This document shows positions 23,401 through 37,826 of a stretch of DNA of 64,000 nt, piece after piece. The stretch lies in the NCBI GenBank assembly GCA_022266195.1, contig WHVY01000003.1:2480001-2544000 (forward strand), written 5' to 3'. This DNA is from Tetranychus cinnabarinus. Its lineage: Eukaryota > Arthropoda > Arachnida > Trombidiformes > Tetranychidae. Position numbers and translations under genes: made by a program. The first letter of the stretch is position 1. Every line of letters starts with the position of its first letter. The notes below the pieces were generated by a model. The model made no database searches and was not told the origin of the DNA. It was given only the letters and a program-made list of their open reading frames with translations.

Positions 23401-26400
23401 AGATGAACTTTACTCAAAGTTTTGACCCACTCATGTCTGGTTAATCAGCAAATCTCTTATCGCAAAATATTATGAGACTTTTCATGATCATGTTGAAAAG
23501 CGATCATCATGATTGACTTGAAGTGTATAAAAAATGACAGATAAATGTATAAGTTGAGATGCAAAAAAAAGGAAACATTTTTTGATGGAATAAAGTTGAT
23601 TTAAAATATTCATTACAAGATAATCAAAACATCAGAACTTATTTTTTTTCGCCCCTTCATGCTGCCAAATGATTCCTTTCAAGTGATACTAATCATGTTG
23701 TCAATGCTATTCTTTTGTGCTCAATGGTCAGAATGATTATTCAATGAATACACATTTAGAAATTTTTCAATGTTCATTTCTTTTCTTTCCGATAAGCCAA
23801 ACATTTTCATCAAAAGATTGACTTAAACTGTGATAAACTCATCAATCACAATTAATACATTTCAAGTTTTTATCCTGAATCATTTTCATCTACAAACTTC
23901 TGTTGATTTCAAGGATTAACCTTTATCTTAATCTAATTCTGAAAAAAATTTCACCCAATCTTCATTCAAGTCATACACAGAGAAGTTGATTGATCTAAAT
24001 AGACTCAAAAAAAGGTTTAAAATGTTTCAAGGTGTTTCATCAATTGCAATTAAAGTCAATCTCAATTAGAAACGAGTTGATTCTGATTTAGCCGTAAGTC
24101 TGAAATTCTGACCATTCCTTGAATTGGTGAAAAGAATTGGAAAAAAAGTTGAAACAAAAAGGAAACTCAAAATAACCTGAGAATCTGATTAGTAACCTAA
24201 ATATTGAACCTTTTCCTTCCTTCCTGATGAGATTCTGTAACATCCTAACATGGGAACCTTAAAAGGAGCAAATATTTTGAATTTTTGTCCAAAATTTTCA
24301 ACTCTTTTTCCTTCTTTCATCACATTTAACCTTTTGCTGTTCAAAGTGAAAAAGCTTTAAACAAGATTAAAGTTGAAAGGTTTTCTCAAATGATAATTTT
24401 GGGTTAAAGTGAAACTGTCTTTCATTGATTAATCTGGTTAACTTGGAAACGATCAAAAATTGAACCTTTTTTCTTCTCCTTTTCCCTGTTCATTTCATTG
24501 TCTTTCAATTGAATCAAAATGAACTCAATTTGCTTCTTCCGTAAAAAGATTCTCGTTGTTAATCAAAGACACTAATCTTTCTAACCCGTTAAATTGTAAT
24601 GCAAAAAAAAGAGACAACAGTTAAGCAAATCTTTTAAATCTGTATTAAGACTGATTGTGAGCACAAAAAGGTTGCTAATGTCAATCAGGTTCAGTTTGTT
24701 GATTTTTGTGATGAAAACATTGCACTTTTTTGCTTTACTTGATGCCAAATGTTTACTCGATTTAATTGTAATTTAATTGCTCTTTAATTGCTCAGAGATT
24801 ATGACGATGTTGAAGAGAATCAATTTTTGTGCAAAACGACAAAAATGGAAGTAAAAATTGATTGAAAGAGGAAAAGGTTTATTGTCACTTGATTTCACTT
24901 TCAGACAATTGATGAAAAGAGAAATGAAAATGACCAAAGATTCAGATCTTTTATTGTTGCTATTCAATGGAAACCATCTTTACCATCTTAACATGACAAC
25001 CTTTTTTCATTCAACCTTTTTGTGGTTACCTTACCTTGGGTGTATCAAGATGATGATGGTGTGTAACCTGATGATTCTGGATGATTCAAGACAATTGCAA
25101 ATTCCAACATTCAACTTTTACTTTTACTTCTTTCAATGTTTCCATTGTTTTCCTCATTTCTTTATCATCTTGCCCTAAATTTTGATTTCAATTGTTTATT
25201 TGAATGTAAATATAAATATATTTCATTTCAACCATCATTAGGCCTTTAGATGAAATTTAATCATTTGAATAATGATGATCAACATGAATTGATGAGAAAT
25301 GCCTCTTTTTAAGGAGTAAAACTTCCGCTTTAATTATCAACATTTGGGCAAAGTAATCATGTAATTCAATGAAATGAATTATAAAAGTTTATTCTTTTCA
25401 TCTTTGCTCATCACAATATTGCAATGTTCAAGGTGAACACATGAAGAGTATCATTTTCATGATTATTTGCATTTCACCTTTAACTTGATATTGTCTTTGC
25501 TCATTGTGACCGTTGAAAAGGCGTAAAATTTCAACGGAAAAATATCAACTTTCCAAACGAAAATGTTATTCAGTTTCAACCCAAATTGATTCAGTTTTTC
25601 ATTTCTCTTTTAGTTACTATTTTCATCTTAAAATATTCAACTTCTCACTATAAATACATATTTATTAGTCCGATTGGATTACTTAGAGTTTATTTATTGA
25701 ACTGATTCATTGAATGTCAATCGTTTTATGTGCATTAAAAGCTGCTAAATTATTTACGAGATTTTATCAGAGTTCAGCTGTCAACAAGGAAATGGTCGAG
25801 TTAGACTTGCATATGCTTTGAATGTCGACCGATCAAAGCTGCTTTAGTGGTTACATCAAGCTGATGGTTAACCGGCCTCAGGTTTGGTTAAAGTGATTTG
25901 TTTATTGGAATAAAATCAACTTTTAATTTTACTTATATTTAGACACATGAACTGTGACCTTATGATGGAAGGCCTTTGACAAGTCGAACATGAAAATTTT
26001 ATTAAAACTTTAACCAGATTTCAAGTTTCATCAGTTTCTTGTTGTGATAATAATGCAAAATAGCTCAACGATTTACATGAAAATGTTTTGTGCAAGTTAA
26101 TCTGTTGCAAGGGCACATATCATGTTATCAGTATGTGGATGTTGAATTATTTGGTTGGACTGGCACACAGCTTGAGGTCAATCAACTCAACATCTATGTA
26201 TGAATCTCTGCATTGGAATCAAGTAGGAAGTTAAAATTGATAAATGTTTCAAAGTCATTGAGCAGCTGTTTGTGTAAACGTCTTCAAACAGCACGTAATC
26301 AGTGTTACCGGAAAAAAAACGTTTCACCGGCTTCTAAACCTTGATTTGTGTCAAAGCAATTGATCAACACTGTTTTGACATTGATTAAAAGATAGTCAAA

Positions 26401-29400
26401 ACTCTCGACTAAATCTAAATTACCTTTTACCCAAACTATTGACCTGATCATTATTAGCCATCAATATAATCGAAAGGCTCAATATCGAGATTAAAAGAGT
26501 TGAATGAAAAAAAAAGATTTCGATGGTTAAATGGCCAATTAAACAGCACCCAAGTGAAAGCTTTTCAATTCATGGTTAACCTCTCATTTCATCATTAACC
26601 ATGTTTGATCCTCTTTCATTAAGCCAACAATTAAGCAAATTGAAAGGTTGAAAGTGAAACATTGAATGCAAAACTTGTTGTTATGCAAAAGAAGAGGTAA
26701 AAAACAAATGCAAAAACAATTGTAAAAAGCAAAATGAGAAAATTTAGAGAAGAAAAAATGTGAAATTTCTTTTGTTGCAATTGCGTTTATTGTTGCCACT
26801 TGATGGGACACTTTAAAGGTTAAACAGGTAAAAGACGGTGAATAGACACAGACATTAATTGTTACACTTGGTGGAGCAATTAAGATGTTTACAATTGTAA
26901 GATGATAGGTTTAAATGAGTGATGAGTGACCTTAAGAATGGAGCGAAAAATGTTGATCAAAAGATGAAAATAAAGGGCTTTCCAGTAATTAGACTTTAGG
27001 TTAACATGTAATAATACTTTTGCCTTGTTTAGCGTTTCTTTTAAGGTCAAGTCCAACAACTCTTTACCTTTATATTACCTCTGATATTATTATCTTAATG
27101 ATGGCAACAATTAATATTAACCTTAATCAAGCATCTTTTGTTTGCCCAAAAAGCATCATTATTTTCATCATTCAACTTTAGATTACAATGATTTCCTCTG
27201 ATCATTTGAACCATTTCTGGAATCACGCGATTCATCGATAAACAATAAATTTGATTAACATTCAAGGTTAATTGTATTATTTTTGGTTCCTTTTTCAATT
27301 CAACATTTGAAGGAAAAGAAAGCAAATTTGGGTTTTTTAGGTAAACCGTGATTGGGTTGAGATTGTTGGTCTTTGATCAATAAGGGAAAATTTCTTGTTC
27401 TTTGGCCATTTCAATGTTGACCTTTTCAATTGTTGTTCAACTGTCATACTATCCCATGGTGATGAGGAACCATAATTTTGAAGATGCTCATCATTCTTCT
27501 TGATTTCATGCTGAGGAATGAGAGATTTCAAGAAATGGATTCTTCTCTTTTCACCATTTTCATCCCTTTGACAACCATCAATCTTGAAACTTTATATTAT
27601 GATTGAATGTGATTGTCTTTGATTTTGATTAATCTCTAGGAGACTTTAATCTTATTGTAAAAGGTTCAAGTTGAAATTTGAAATTGCATTGTTTGCTTCA
27701 CATTTGAATACAATTTAAATTACAAATTGTGACTGTTGAGAGACTAGATGAAGTATCATTGATTAAACTAGATTTACAGTTGATAATAAATAGAGAAGGA
27801 AGGAAAAGTAGTAAATATTAATTGTTGGTTAACCATTAAACCGAACCTTGTTTTTGGAGTGTTTCCCATTTTAAAGCAACAATTACCATCTTAATCAACA
27901 AACTGATCAAAATTTTGAATATTTTGTATCATTTCCATGATTATTGGTTAAAGGAAATTTGTGAATAAGAAAAGCAATCAAATGAACGGAATAGCGTTTA
28001 AACTGTCTCAGCGATAATGATGTTAATGATTAAGTCATGAGAAGACGAAAAAACAATCAAAAATAATCTGATATTTCAAGGTTTAGAAAATGATGAAAAT
28101 AGTTTTACCAAAATCGCAATAAATTGTTCAAATTGAGATCAATGTCTCATCAGACTTGACCACAAGTCGAGCAGTCGTACAGAGTCAATGTCATTGAGCG
28201 AAAACTAAACTCAACAAAAAGTATTTCGACTAACAGCGAAATTTCGCTGGAAAAATTGAATCTCAAGTTCGATCCAAGGAATGACTTCTTTTGACTTTCA
28301 CCTCTTGACATGTTGCAAATGTGGCTACAACAGTTCAAGTCTGATTAACTGAAGAAATGATTATTAGACAATTTAAATTGCCAAAAAACTGTTTCAATCA
28401 AAAATGATAACCTCATTGCTAAGCTTGATTTGATTGTCATAAACACATTTGTCACTTTCCGACGCAAATCCATTGACCATTTATCAACATCGATCTAAAG
28501 GTTGGGTTTATTTCAATCTTAAGATTTCCATCTAATAGATTGTCGTGTTTGCTATTGAATGTAAAATTGAAATTATTCACGATTCTAAACTTTTCCCTTT
28601 GATTAATTAACTTTTTGTTTACAATTGAATTTCAAACCAAATGAGCCAACTGACCAAACGAAAAAGGTTCAATCTTTTCGTCGAGATACGATCAAAAAGT
28701 GACTTGTAAATCGATAGTCGAACCTTGTTCAACCCTGAAAAACCAATGAAAGTTGAAGTTAAAAGGTGAACCTACAAACGCTTATTAATAGATGCAATGT
28801 GATCATGTGTTGGTAAAACTTTTGACCAACTTAAAGGGTAAAGTGAATTTAATTGTTTTCTTTATTTTTCCTGTTGTTACCTGTTAAGTGTAATTCACGT
28901 TTAATCATGGTTTCCATTTAATCGTTTAATAGGTAAAATGAATTGTGTCCACGAACTGAAACCCAAATGATTCTGGTGATGGAATGCGAACAAGAAAAGT
29001 TCATCTTTTTATTTGCATTTCTCATCTTCCAAATAATCATAAATCATTTTTCCGTTTTTTTAATTTCTTTACTCATCTTTATTAAATCTTGTTCCGGATA
29101 AAAGTCTCAATTAATTATGAACAGAAAAAGTTTGTTTAAATAATTATAACATTTCCAGTCAATTTGAGTTTTATTTTGTTCAGCAATTGTTGAGCAAAAT
29201 GTTGATTAAATTATTCAAAGTTTAGACTTAAAATAAAACTCTGAATTAGTTAATTCCTGATCAATTGAACATTTGAATATTAAACTGAAAATGTTATTCA
29301 ACTTGTTTCTACCTTTTGACACAATTCAATTCACTCAATCATGGTGCTGATTAACGTTGAAAAACTTTCACTCGATTTACATAAGATAATGAATTAATCT

Positions 29401-30312
29401 GGAAGAGAATTAAAAGTTCAAGAAAAGTTGAAAAGAAAGGTTTTTTAGAAGAAAAAAGTTCATCAATTGAAGACATTTTTTCAACAATTTAATTAACTAA
29501 AATAATGATTTATTATTAGATGAATTTGGAACAATAAAAAGGTGAAAAAATGAATTTTTGTAACTTTTTCTTCTTCCAATGTTGATTCATATTTGCTGAG
29601 AAAAGAAAAGTTGAAAAATTAAAAATAGATTTTTGATTAAAGGTGAAACTGAACAGATTTTTCTCATTTTGTCCTGAAATTGTCGACAGAATCTTGGTTT
29701 CTTCATGAAAGGTGAAATTATCTTGCAAATTGTTCTCTTCCTTCTCAATGTGTTCCGGTCAATAATGATATACAAATCAATCTTGAATTGTCAAATCAAC
29801 GCATTTTCATCAATTACTGAGTCGAGAAAAGAACGCGAAAAAAAGAATATTTTTTTTCTCAGAATTATGATTATCAGAACAATTCGGTTAATTCTTATTC
29901 TCATTTCTTTCTATCCTTTCCTTTTCACAATTCCAATCCAATTTCAATCCATTTATTCGATTGTCTCACTTGAAAACTTTAATCAAGTCAAATGATTGGT
30001 TATCATGCAATGAATGATGAAACTGAATGAATAATTGCAATGATTGCAACGATAATAATAATGACAAGTAAAATAATGTGATATTGTGCGTGAGCTGCAA
30101 CCAAATCTGAGCCAAAACAAAGAAAATGATCGTAGAGCGAAAAAAAGAGAGAAGAAAAAAAGTTCCATTCCAATCCAATATTATCATGAAACTACAAATT
30201 ATTAAGTTACACACAAAAGGCTCTTCCAATGTTGACCAAAAACAAATTGGCAAATGTAAATGTTGATGGAAAGGCGAGTTTAGTTAATCCAAATCAACAC
30301 TTTTCCTTGTCC

Positions 30313-30332
30313 ATGATTATCATGATAATCAT
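30313..30332. repeat. Perfect 20-bp palindrome, copy 1
   Basis: The sequence ATGATTATCATGATAATCAT is its own reverse complement. The same palindrome, extended by one base on each side, recurs at 45372-45393. A dimeric transcription-factor site is one explanation. Chance is possible in TGAT-rich DNA. Confidence 0.6.
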
Positions 30333-33300
30333 CAGAACTTTCGCCTTTTTTCCACAAAGTAAAAGGTGAAATGCAAAGTTGTCTAATATATTCACTGACC
30401 ATGAACTTTTTCAATCTCATGTTCAATATTGATTCTTATAATGAGATACTTTTAGCGAAAGTCCAATAAACTGTTCATGAGCTTGGTATGAATAAAGCGA
30501 TTGTTTGCAAATCATCTAAACATGTGATTTACATTTTTGTTTAATTGTAAATAATCACGATTGAAAGAGATGGAATTAGCAATTTACAGTTAAATGGTTT
30601 CACAGTTAGATAATTAATAATAAATGTTAATCTTAAATGTTAATCAACATTTGCATTTTGGTCGAGTTCATCAGTTTTTCGCGTTCTTTTCACCCGTTTT
30701 TGCTTACCTTTAATTTATGCACCAATTTAGGCGCATATTTACCTTTAGCATTGTTAATCTATGTGATTAGCAAATTAATAATATTTAATGTTAATACATT
30801 AAATGTAATCTTCTTAGTTTGCATTAATGTTTTCACTCGTGATGCGCTTTCAGTTTGTATTACAACTTGATGAGACTGTTCAAGATTGACCGAGTTGACC
30901 ATTTTATTGAATTATTTCAACAATTTAACTTTTAAATTGAAATAATGAAAAGGGATAAAAAAAGATTTTTATAATTTTCGCAAGAATCTGAGTGTTCATT
31001 AAAAATTCATCAAAGTTTCCTTTTTCCTTTCATTGACAAGCCCAGCCATGAAAACACAAAAATCTGGAAACATCAAATGTTCATGTTGTAATGAACAAAA
31101 AAAGTGAACACAAAAATGTCCTTTTCAAAAGTGTTTATGAACGCTAATAATGCCGTTAATAAGCTTTCTAAATGACTCGCTATCCCACGCAATTTCAAAT
31201 GGAAACCATTAAAAACAAATTCTGACCAAATTGTACTTTTCACTATTATAATGTTCAGTATTGTCATGATAACTTTCATTATTGTAACTTTCACATTTGT
31301 CTAAAAGTCTTTATCGGTGATTGACTTGGCAAGTCTCTTCACTAACAACCTAAAGGCTTGACTCTTTGCACAGGAAATGTTTACTTGTGTTAGCCTTTAA
31401 TCACGTAAATTGTTGCCTTATTAATAGATGGATTGACTTAAGGCAAAAGCCTAACCACGATCTTTGGTTTGATTGCGATTTCATCGTAAGCTTGTTGTTG
31501 TATCTCACGCACTGTATTACGATGATCATTATGATTATGATTGTCAATTGGTTACAGCGTAATGCGAAATCAACGTAAATTGTTTAATCATTTTCATGTC
31601 CATCATCGTCTTGATTCGGGAATCGCTTTTTTTAGCTTTTCCTTCTTCTTAATGAGTTTCACAAAATTAAAAATAAATTGCAAGTTGAGGCAATTTTTGG
31701 TTGATAAAAAACTTTTAGGCAATTGATTAAAAGCAATCAATTTAGTGGAAAATGTTAATTAACTTTCACCAAATTAATATTGTTGCTGTTTGGTTTGGGA
31801 ATTGTCACTCCTCTTTAACAACCATTTTTCAATGTATATTTAGCTTTAATCATTTCTCTATCCTTTTGTTTATCATTTCAATCGACAGTAAGAGACGATC
31901 TCAATTAATTAATCGGTCATCGATCGATCAACATTTTGATTAAACTTTTTTTTTTGCTCCAACTTTTTGTGTTCCTTGTTGCACATTTTGATTTGGTTCA
32001 CTTGATTGCAACCAAATTAATTTACTTTCACTTAACCAGTTGTGATTAACATTGACAAAAATTGATGTTTGACAAAATTTCACCCAAACGATGAATCCAT
32101 CAACTTGTTCAACTGAATAATTGGTAGACTTAATGGTTAACAAAAACATTTATTCAACAATATATTGATGACAACAGTCGATGCTTTAAATTATGAATCA
32201 ATCATTTGCTTTGTAAAAATGTATTGTTCAATTGTGAGTTTACAATTTAAATTTGTTGAGATGTAATTTCAATTGCAATTGTATTACTATTTTAAGATTG
32301 ATTTTGCATCACCAACAGCGACTGTTGATTTAGCAAATGTTTTTAATCGTCAGCAATAAACACTTAACTTGTTTGATTTACCTTAATGCTTTTCTTTATT
32401 CAAATGCTTGGACGCAAACCTTGCGGCTTTTTTGACCTTTTTTTAGCGTTAATCTTTCGTCGTTAAACTGATTGCTAAAAATACTTAATTATCGTGACTG
32501 ATTGCTCTTTGACAAAAGTTAACTTGAACAATTAAGTGACAATTAAAATGATAAATTCCAATAAATTTTCATCATTTTTCCCTTTTCATCTTCAAATTAT
32601 TATTAGAAAGCCTTTGAAAAGATATTATTTCAAGAGTTTGCTTTTGTTGAAAGCAAGAGTTTGGGTTGACTTTTTCTGGTAACTGGTAATATGGTCAGTC
32701 AGGTCAGTTTAGAGTCGTTATGTTGCTTTCAATTGTTGGTGTTGACAGTCTATTAACTAATCGTGTTGAACATTACCTCGTTTTCAGTTTTCGTATTAAA
32801 AGTGAGTGTCAAAAAGAAGTACCAGAAAAAAGTAATTTATGATCATGAAATTCATTTGTTGGTAACGACACTTTTAATGGCTCAACTGGCACTTGTAACA
32901 ATTGAAATTTTTAGACATTTTTAAATTGCAAATTTCCTTTTCACGGTAAAAGGTTAATTTGTTAACTTTGTACAGTTTATTAATAGATTGTCCAGTTTAA
33001 GCAAATAGCTTCAACCTTTGTAAGAAGTGCTCTTAAACTTGTTAGATTGTTTCAACGCTTAACAGTTTTAAAGCGATCAATTTGAATGCTCAAATAGACT
33101 CAACACTTTTTGGTTATATCTTTTGGTTCAGAAGACATTTTCAGCAGAAATGGACGAAAATCGTAAAGAAATTTTGAAATCTTAGAATTTCAGAAATTTG
33201 AATTTTCTCGTTTATTGTTTGTAAATTTGGCTTTTTTCAAGTACATTTCAAGTTTGAAGTCTTTGGCTTTCAGAGTTTAGTCTGAGTTTTGATGGACTTT

Positions 33301-36300
33301 TTCATTGCTTGCTTTTGCTGAACAATTCAATTTACTTTTGAGATTGTTTTTCAATAAGTTTTGCCATGAATTTCAATGAATTTGTTTTGAAATGTTTTAC
33401 TCTCAAAAGATGCTCAAGTGATATCAACATTTAGGTAAACATTTCTTTTTTGGAACAAATTTCTCCTTTCTGTTCCGATTCCAATGTCAATTCAATGAAA
33501 CGTAACGATGTTACCGGTATTTCCAATAATAAACTAATAATAAAGTTACCAATTGAAATACTTGGACTGTTGACCTACAATTAGGGAAGCGTTTATAAAT
33601 AACATTGACTGGTCAGTATTGCAGCTTATTTTCAAGACTATTTAAAAAGTTAAACATTTTGAAGATGAACCAAGTCAGGTTGAAAATGTACGTTATCGGT
33701 TATCCATTGAACCAGATAAACCAGAAAACATTAACCAGGCAAATTGAGTTTTTCAATTTTTTGCAACAAAAGTTGTTTTCTTTCTTTCTCTTTCTCTCAT
33801 CCTTTCTCTGTGTGTTTTACCTTTTCAGGCCTACCTTTAATTAGGCTCATTTTTGGTTCTAATCTAAAGTTGTATCAATATCGAGTGATTGGAGGCGCTT
33901 TGAACAAGCAACCTTTTTCATTGAATTTCATCTTACATCAAATATTGTCTTTTCACAAAGACTTCTGTTGATCAATTTACAATCATGATTTGTTGATTGT
34001 TTATTATTCTCACGGTTCCTTCCGTAAGTTTAATTTAATAACCGTCTGTTTGTTTGATTGTACGCTGTTTCACTCAAAAACAACAGCATTTACTTCGCAA
34101 TTTAGGTCAACTTCATTTTTCTTGTGTCCCAAAAGTGCGATACTATTATAATATTTAAGATTAAAAGTGCTGTCAACTTGTTTCTCAAATCAATAGGAAG
34201 TTTTCATTGTATAGATTTGATATTCTCTTTTATTCTTTTATTTAAATTTACATTATTGATTGTCAACAATATTCATTTATAATATTAACTTTTGATAACA
34301 TTTATTTTTGAACATTATTTTACTATTCATAAAACGCGCCTCTTCACTATTGGTTGGTAACTCTTTGGTTGGCAACAGCAATAACAATTTGATTTCCCTC
34401 CATTTATCATAAAATATTTTCTCAATCAATATATGCTTTAATCTTTGATCAATATGCTATTTATAAATACGTTTTTAATTGTTTTTTATTCGCAATTTAC
34501 AAGTTGATGTTGGGTTCAAATATTAGTTAAAATTTCAAGTGTCTATATCATAAAGTTTCAATCCAGTGTTCAAATTAAATGGCTGAAAATATTGTTTCGT
34601 ATTTTGCCTGGCCCAGACTTGAGGACAGTTTTTCTTGGTGAATACACTCTTTTCTTAATAGCTCTTGATGGTCATTCCATTGGTATATGAACGATAACAT
34701 CCAAAGTGAACTCAACTACAAACAAGAATTAATCAATTAATTATGCTTTCATCCAGTGCCTTGGATACAGTGACAGTTTAGTACAAAAAATATCGGTCAA
34801 TTTTGATAGACTTAAAATAAATGGTTACAATTATGCAGTTTGGATGTTAAAAGTTATTCAGATGAGAGTTTTTTATAATTGCTCAATTTATATGAATCGG
34901 ATTCCTGTTTGTGCATGTAAATTATTTGGATATTAATCCATGATGATACCCTCATGGTCTCTTGTCTTATAATCACCAAAAAAGAATCAGGACTAATCAA
35001 TTTGGTTGAAACAAAATTGTAAATCGATCTGATATCTGGCAAGTGGAAGCTGGTTGATGCGATCCATTCTATCCTCATTGAGAGAAACACCAAAAAATAC
35101 GGTTAAATTCGGGTTAAATTTGGGTTGAATTTTTTCTCACCTTTGTAACTTCGTAAAGCTATCATCGCAATTTGCAAAATCTAATTTATATTACTTTTTT
35201 CTCAACCCTATCATTTGAATTTGATCAAATGTTCTAATCTAATATTTGACGACCATTTCTTTGTTTTTTCACCTTTTGGCCTTTTGTTTATCAAGTATAA
35301 CATCTTTATCATTATTATGGAATGATAATTATTATTATTATGATTTGTAGGAAAGACTTTCCTTTCGATTTTTGATATATTTTATCATTAGTTGATGGTT
35401 TGAACAATCCGCTTGATATTTCTTGTCTTTTAACAATAACAGTTTAACCTGTCAACATTTGCTAACCACTTTATCATTATGTAATTAGGATAAATAAGGA
35501 TTAACTATTAAGGTTTGCAATTGTAATTATTAGACAATGCAAAAATTGGTGAGATTAATTTTATTAATACAACTTTGTCCATTAACCGGAATATAAAGGT
35601 GAACAGAAGGCAATCATTTGTTTTTCCTGATTAACATGACCAAATTTGATTACTATCGAAACTGATTGTGATTAAAATAAATAGAGACAAATAAAAGGTT
35701 GGTAAAAAGTTTGTTATTGTATTAGCTCAATGAAAAGGACAGTTAGCCTTACAGTTTTTAATGTTTCCCCTTAACATGAATTTTAATTCAAATTTGATAA
35801 ATCTGTCTTATCAAGTTGAGTTCCGTTATTTGATTCCCGGTATTGTAATAAAAATTATTGTCCCATCAAGTAAAGGCTCAACTTTTGTTGGCAACAATAA
35901 TAATCAATCACAAATCAATTTGAATTTGCGTACAATTGTAATCGGAACTGTGATTTTCAACATTTACCATTCAATTGTCTTCGATTTAGTGTTACAATAA
36001 CAAATTTGACTTGAAGAAATAAAGAAATAAATCTTTATTTTCTCACTTATTGACTCTCACATTCTTTGTATTTGTTCACTGGGTCGTTTTGTTGTTGCTC
36101 GTTGTGATTGATTATTCAATTGATTGATTAGTAAAATAGTTGATTGGATAAAAAATGAAATTGATTGTTGAAGGAAATTTGGTTAAAATTAAATCTAATG
36201 TTGATTTAATTGTCCTTCACTTGCCAAGTAAACCAGATTCACACACCTATGAAAGGCAGCCAATCAATTTACATAATAAATTGGTAATAAAGTAAAATAT

Positions 36301-37807
36301 GAACTTGAATAGAGATTGGATTGAACAATTTATTGCTCATATTGATTATTTGCCTGCTTGTTCCGATTCCGTTGAACGCTCAACTTTAACCATATTACCC
36401 ACGGCCTTTCCGCTTGAAATTGTATCTCTTCTCACAAGGGAAGTGAATAAAATGCCAAGAATTGATTTGAATGGAAATTAATTCATTTGATAGGAAAGAC
36501 GAGCTGAGAAAAGTCTTCGTGCGTTTCATCTGTAAAATTTGCGGCTTCTGAGTTTTCTGGTCTCTAAATTGACAGCATCAATGTATCCCAATGAACATTA
36601 TTGAAATCCTAAATCAACAATTGTTTTCCAATGAAGAGTAAATTTTCTTAAAATCACTTTACACGGCATTTCGTTTATCTTCCTTTCCAATGCGATTGTC
36701 ATATTTTGGATTATCAAATTGCACCAATAATTAATCTGTAACAGTTGAAAAGCTTTTCCATTTTGCTCAGCTTTACCGTATGGTTTAATGTGTGCACTCA
36801 ATATGTTTTGATTCTTGTTGACTTGTATCTCTTTCAGATTAGCTTGTGATGTTGAGGATGATAATGATGAGAATCTTTTGCATCAAGTCAATCGTCAAGT
36901 TTTTACATGTTTCATGAGGCCAACAATGTGTCAGGTCAACAATAAGATTTTCCTGAGAAGAAGGTTGAGAAAAAAAGTAAATCCAAGGTTAGATCAAGTT
37001 GCAGCTCAATGGTCACTATGGTTTGTTAAACATTCAACAATCACACAAGTCCAATATTATTACCATCAACTTTAATAAGCCATACAGTTTGGATCATTGA
37101 TATTTCGCAGAATCTCCAATTTGATTATTCCAACCATTAAACGAGAAAAAGAAATCTTATTCTATTGGAAAGAAAAGAAAGAAAGAAAGATTAAAGTAAA
37201 ACAATTAAAATAATTAAAGGTTAATATGATTAAATGATGAAAAAGAATTTTTCTCATCGCAAATGAAACTACAAAAGAAGCAATTGTAAAACATTTAATG
37301 AATTGTATACTAACATAGAGAATGTACAACACTTGAATGGCCTAAACCAAGTTAAGGTCAACTCTCAGTCCGTTTTGAATGGCCAGTTAATAGGAAAACA
37401 TTGTCATCATCTTTGCGACTCTTTAACTTGTTAACTCTCCTTCTGTTACAAATTCAGGTATATTTCCTGTTTAAAACTGCAACAATTCAGTTGAACTGAG
37501 TTTAGTGAAACATTTAATAAGTCAACAAAAGACAGATTGTTCAGCGAAAACATTTGAAAATGTTGTCAACCGGAAACCGCATTTTTCCCGCGCTCAACGA
37601 AAAAGGTTTGAAACATCCAATCTCACGGTTAAGCCTGGGTTAACAGTAAGATTTCAATTGTTAATCCAGCGTTTTGAGATTTCAGTTAAATCAAATTTCC
37701 AAATGTTCCTTATTGATAATGTGTGTTAACTTGACTTTCAAAACAATGAAGGTTCAGGCTTGAAATTGAGCGATCATTTAATCCACCATTTCGCCAACTG
37801 CAATTTA

Positions 37808-37826
37808 GAGAGAGAGAGAGAAAGAG
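37808..37826. repeat. (GA)n microsatellite
   Basis: An AGAGAGAG run followed by AAAGAG. No gene is attached. Confidence 0.7.

Noticed and set aside
35761..36000. 79-codon plus-strand frame in the desert
   Set aside because: Ile/Asn/Val-rich translation typical of random AT-rich DNA; no splice sites fit it to a gene.
36815..37075. Possible exon after a CTTTCAG acceptor
   Set aside because: The acceptor looks fair, but the phase would create a stop if joined to the candidate exon at 16116, and no partner exon or family match is apparent.
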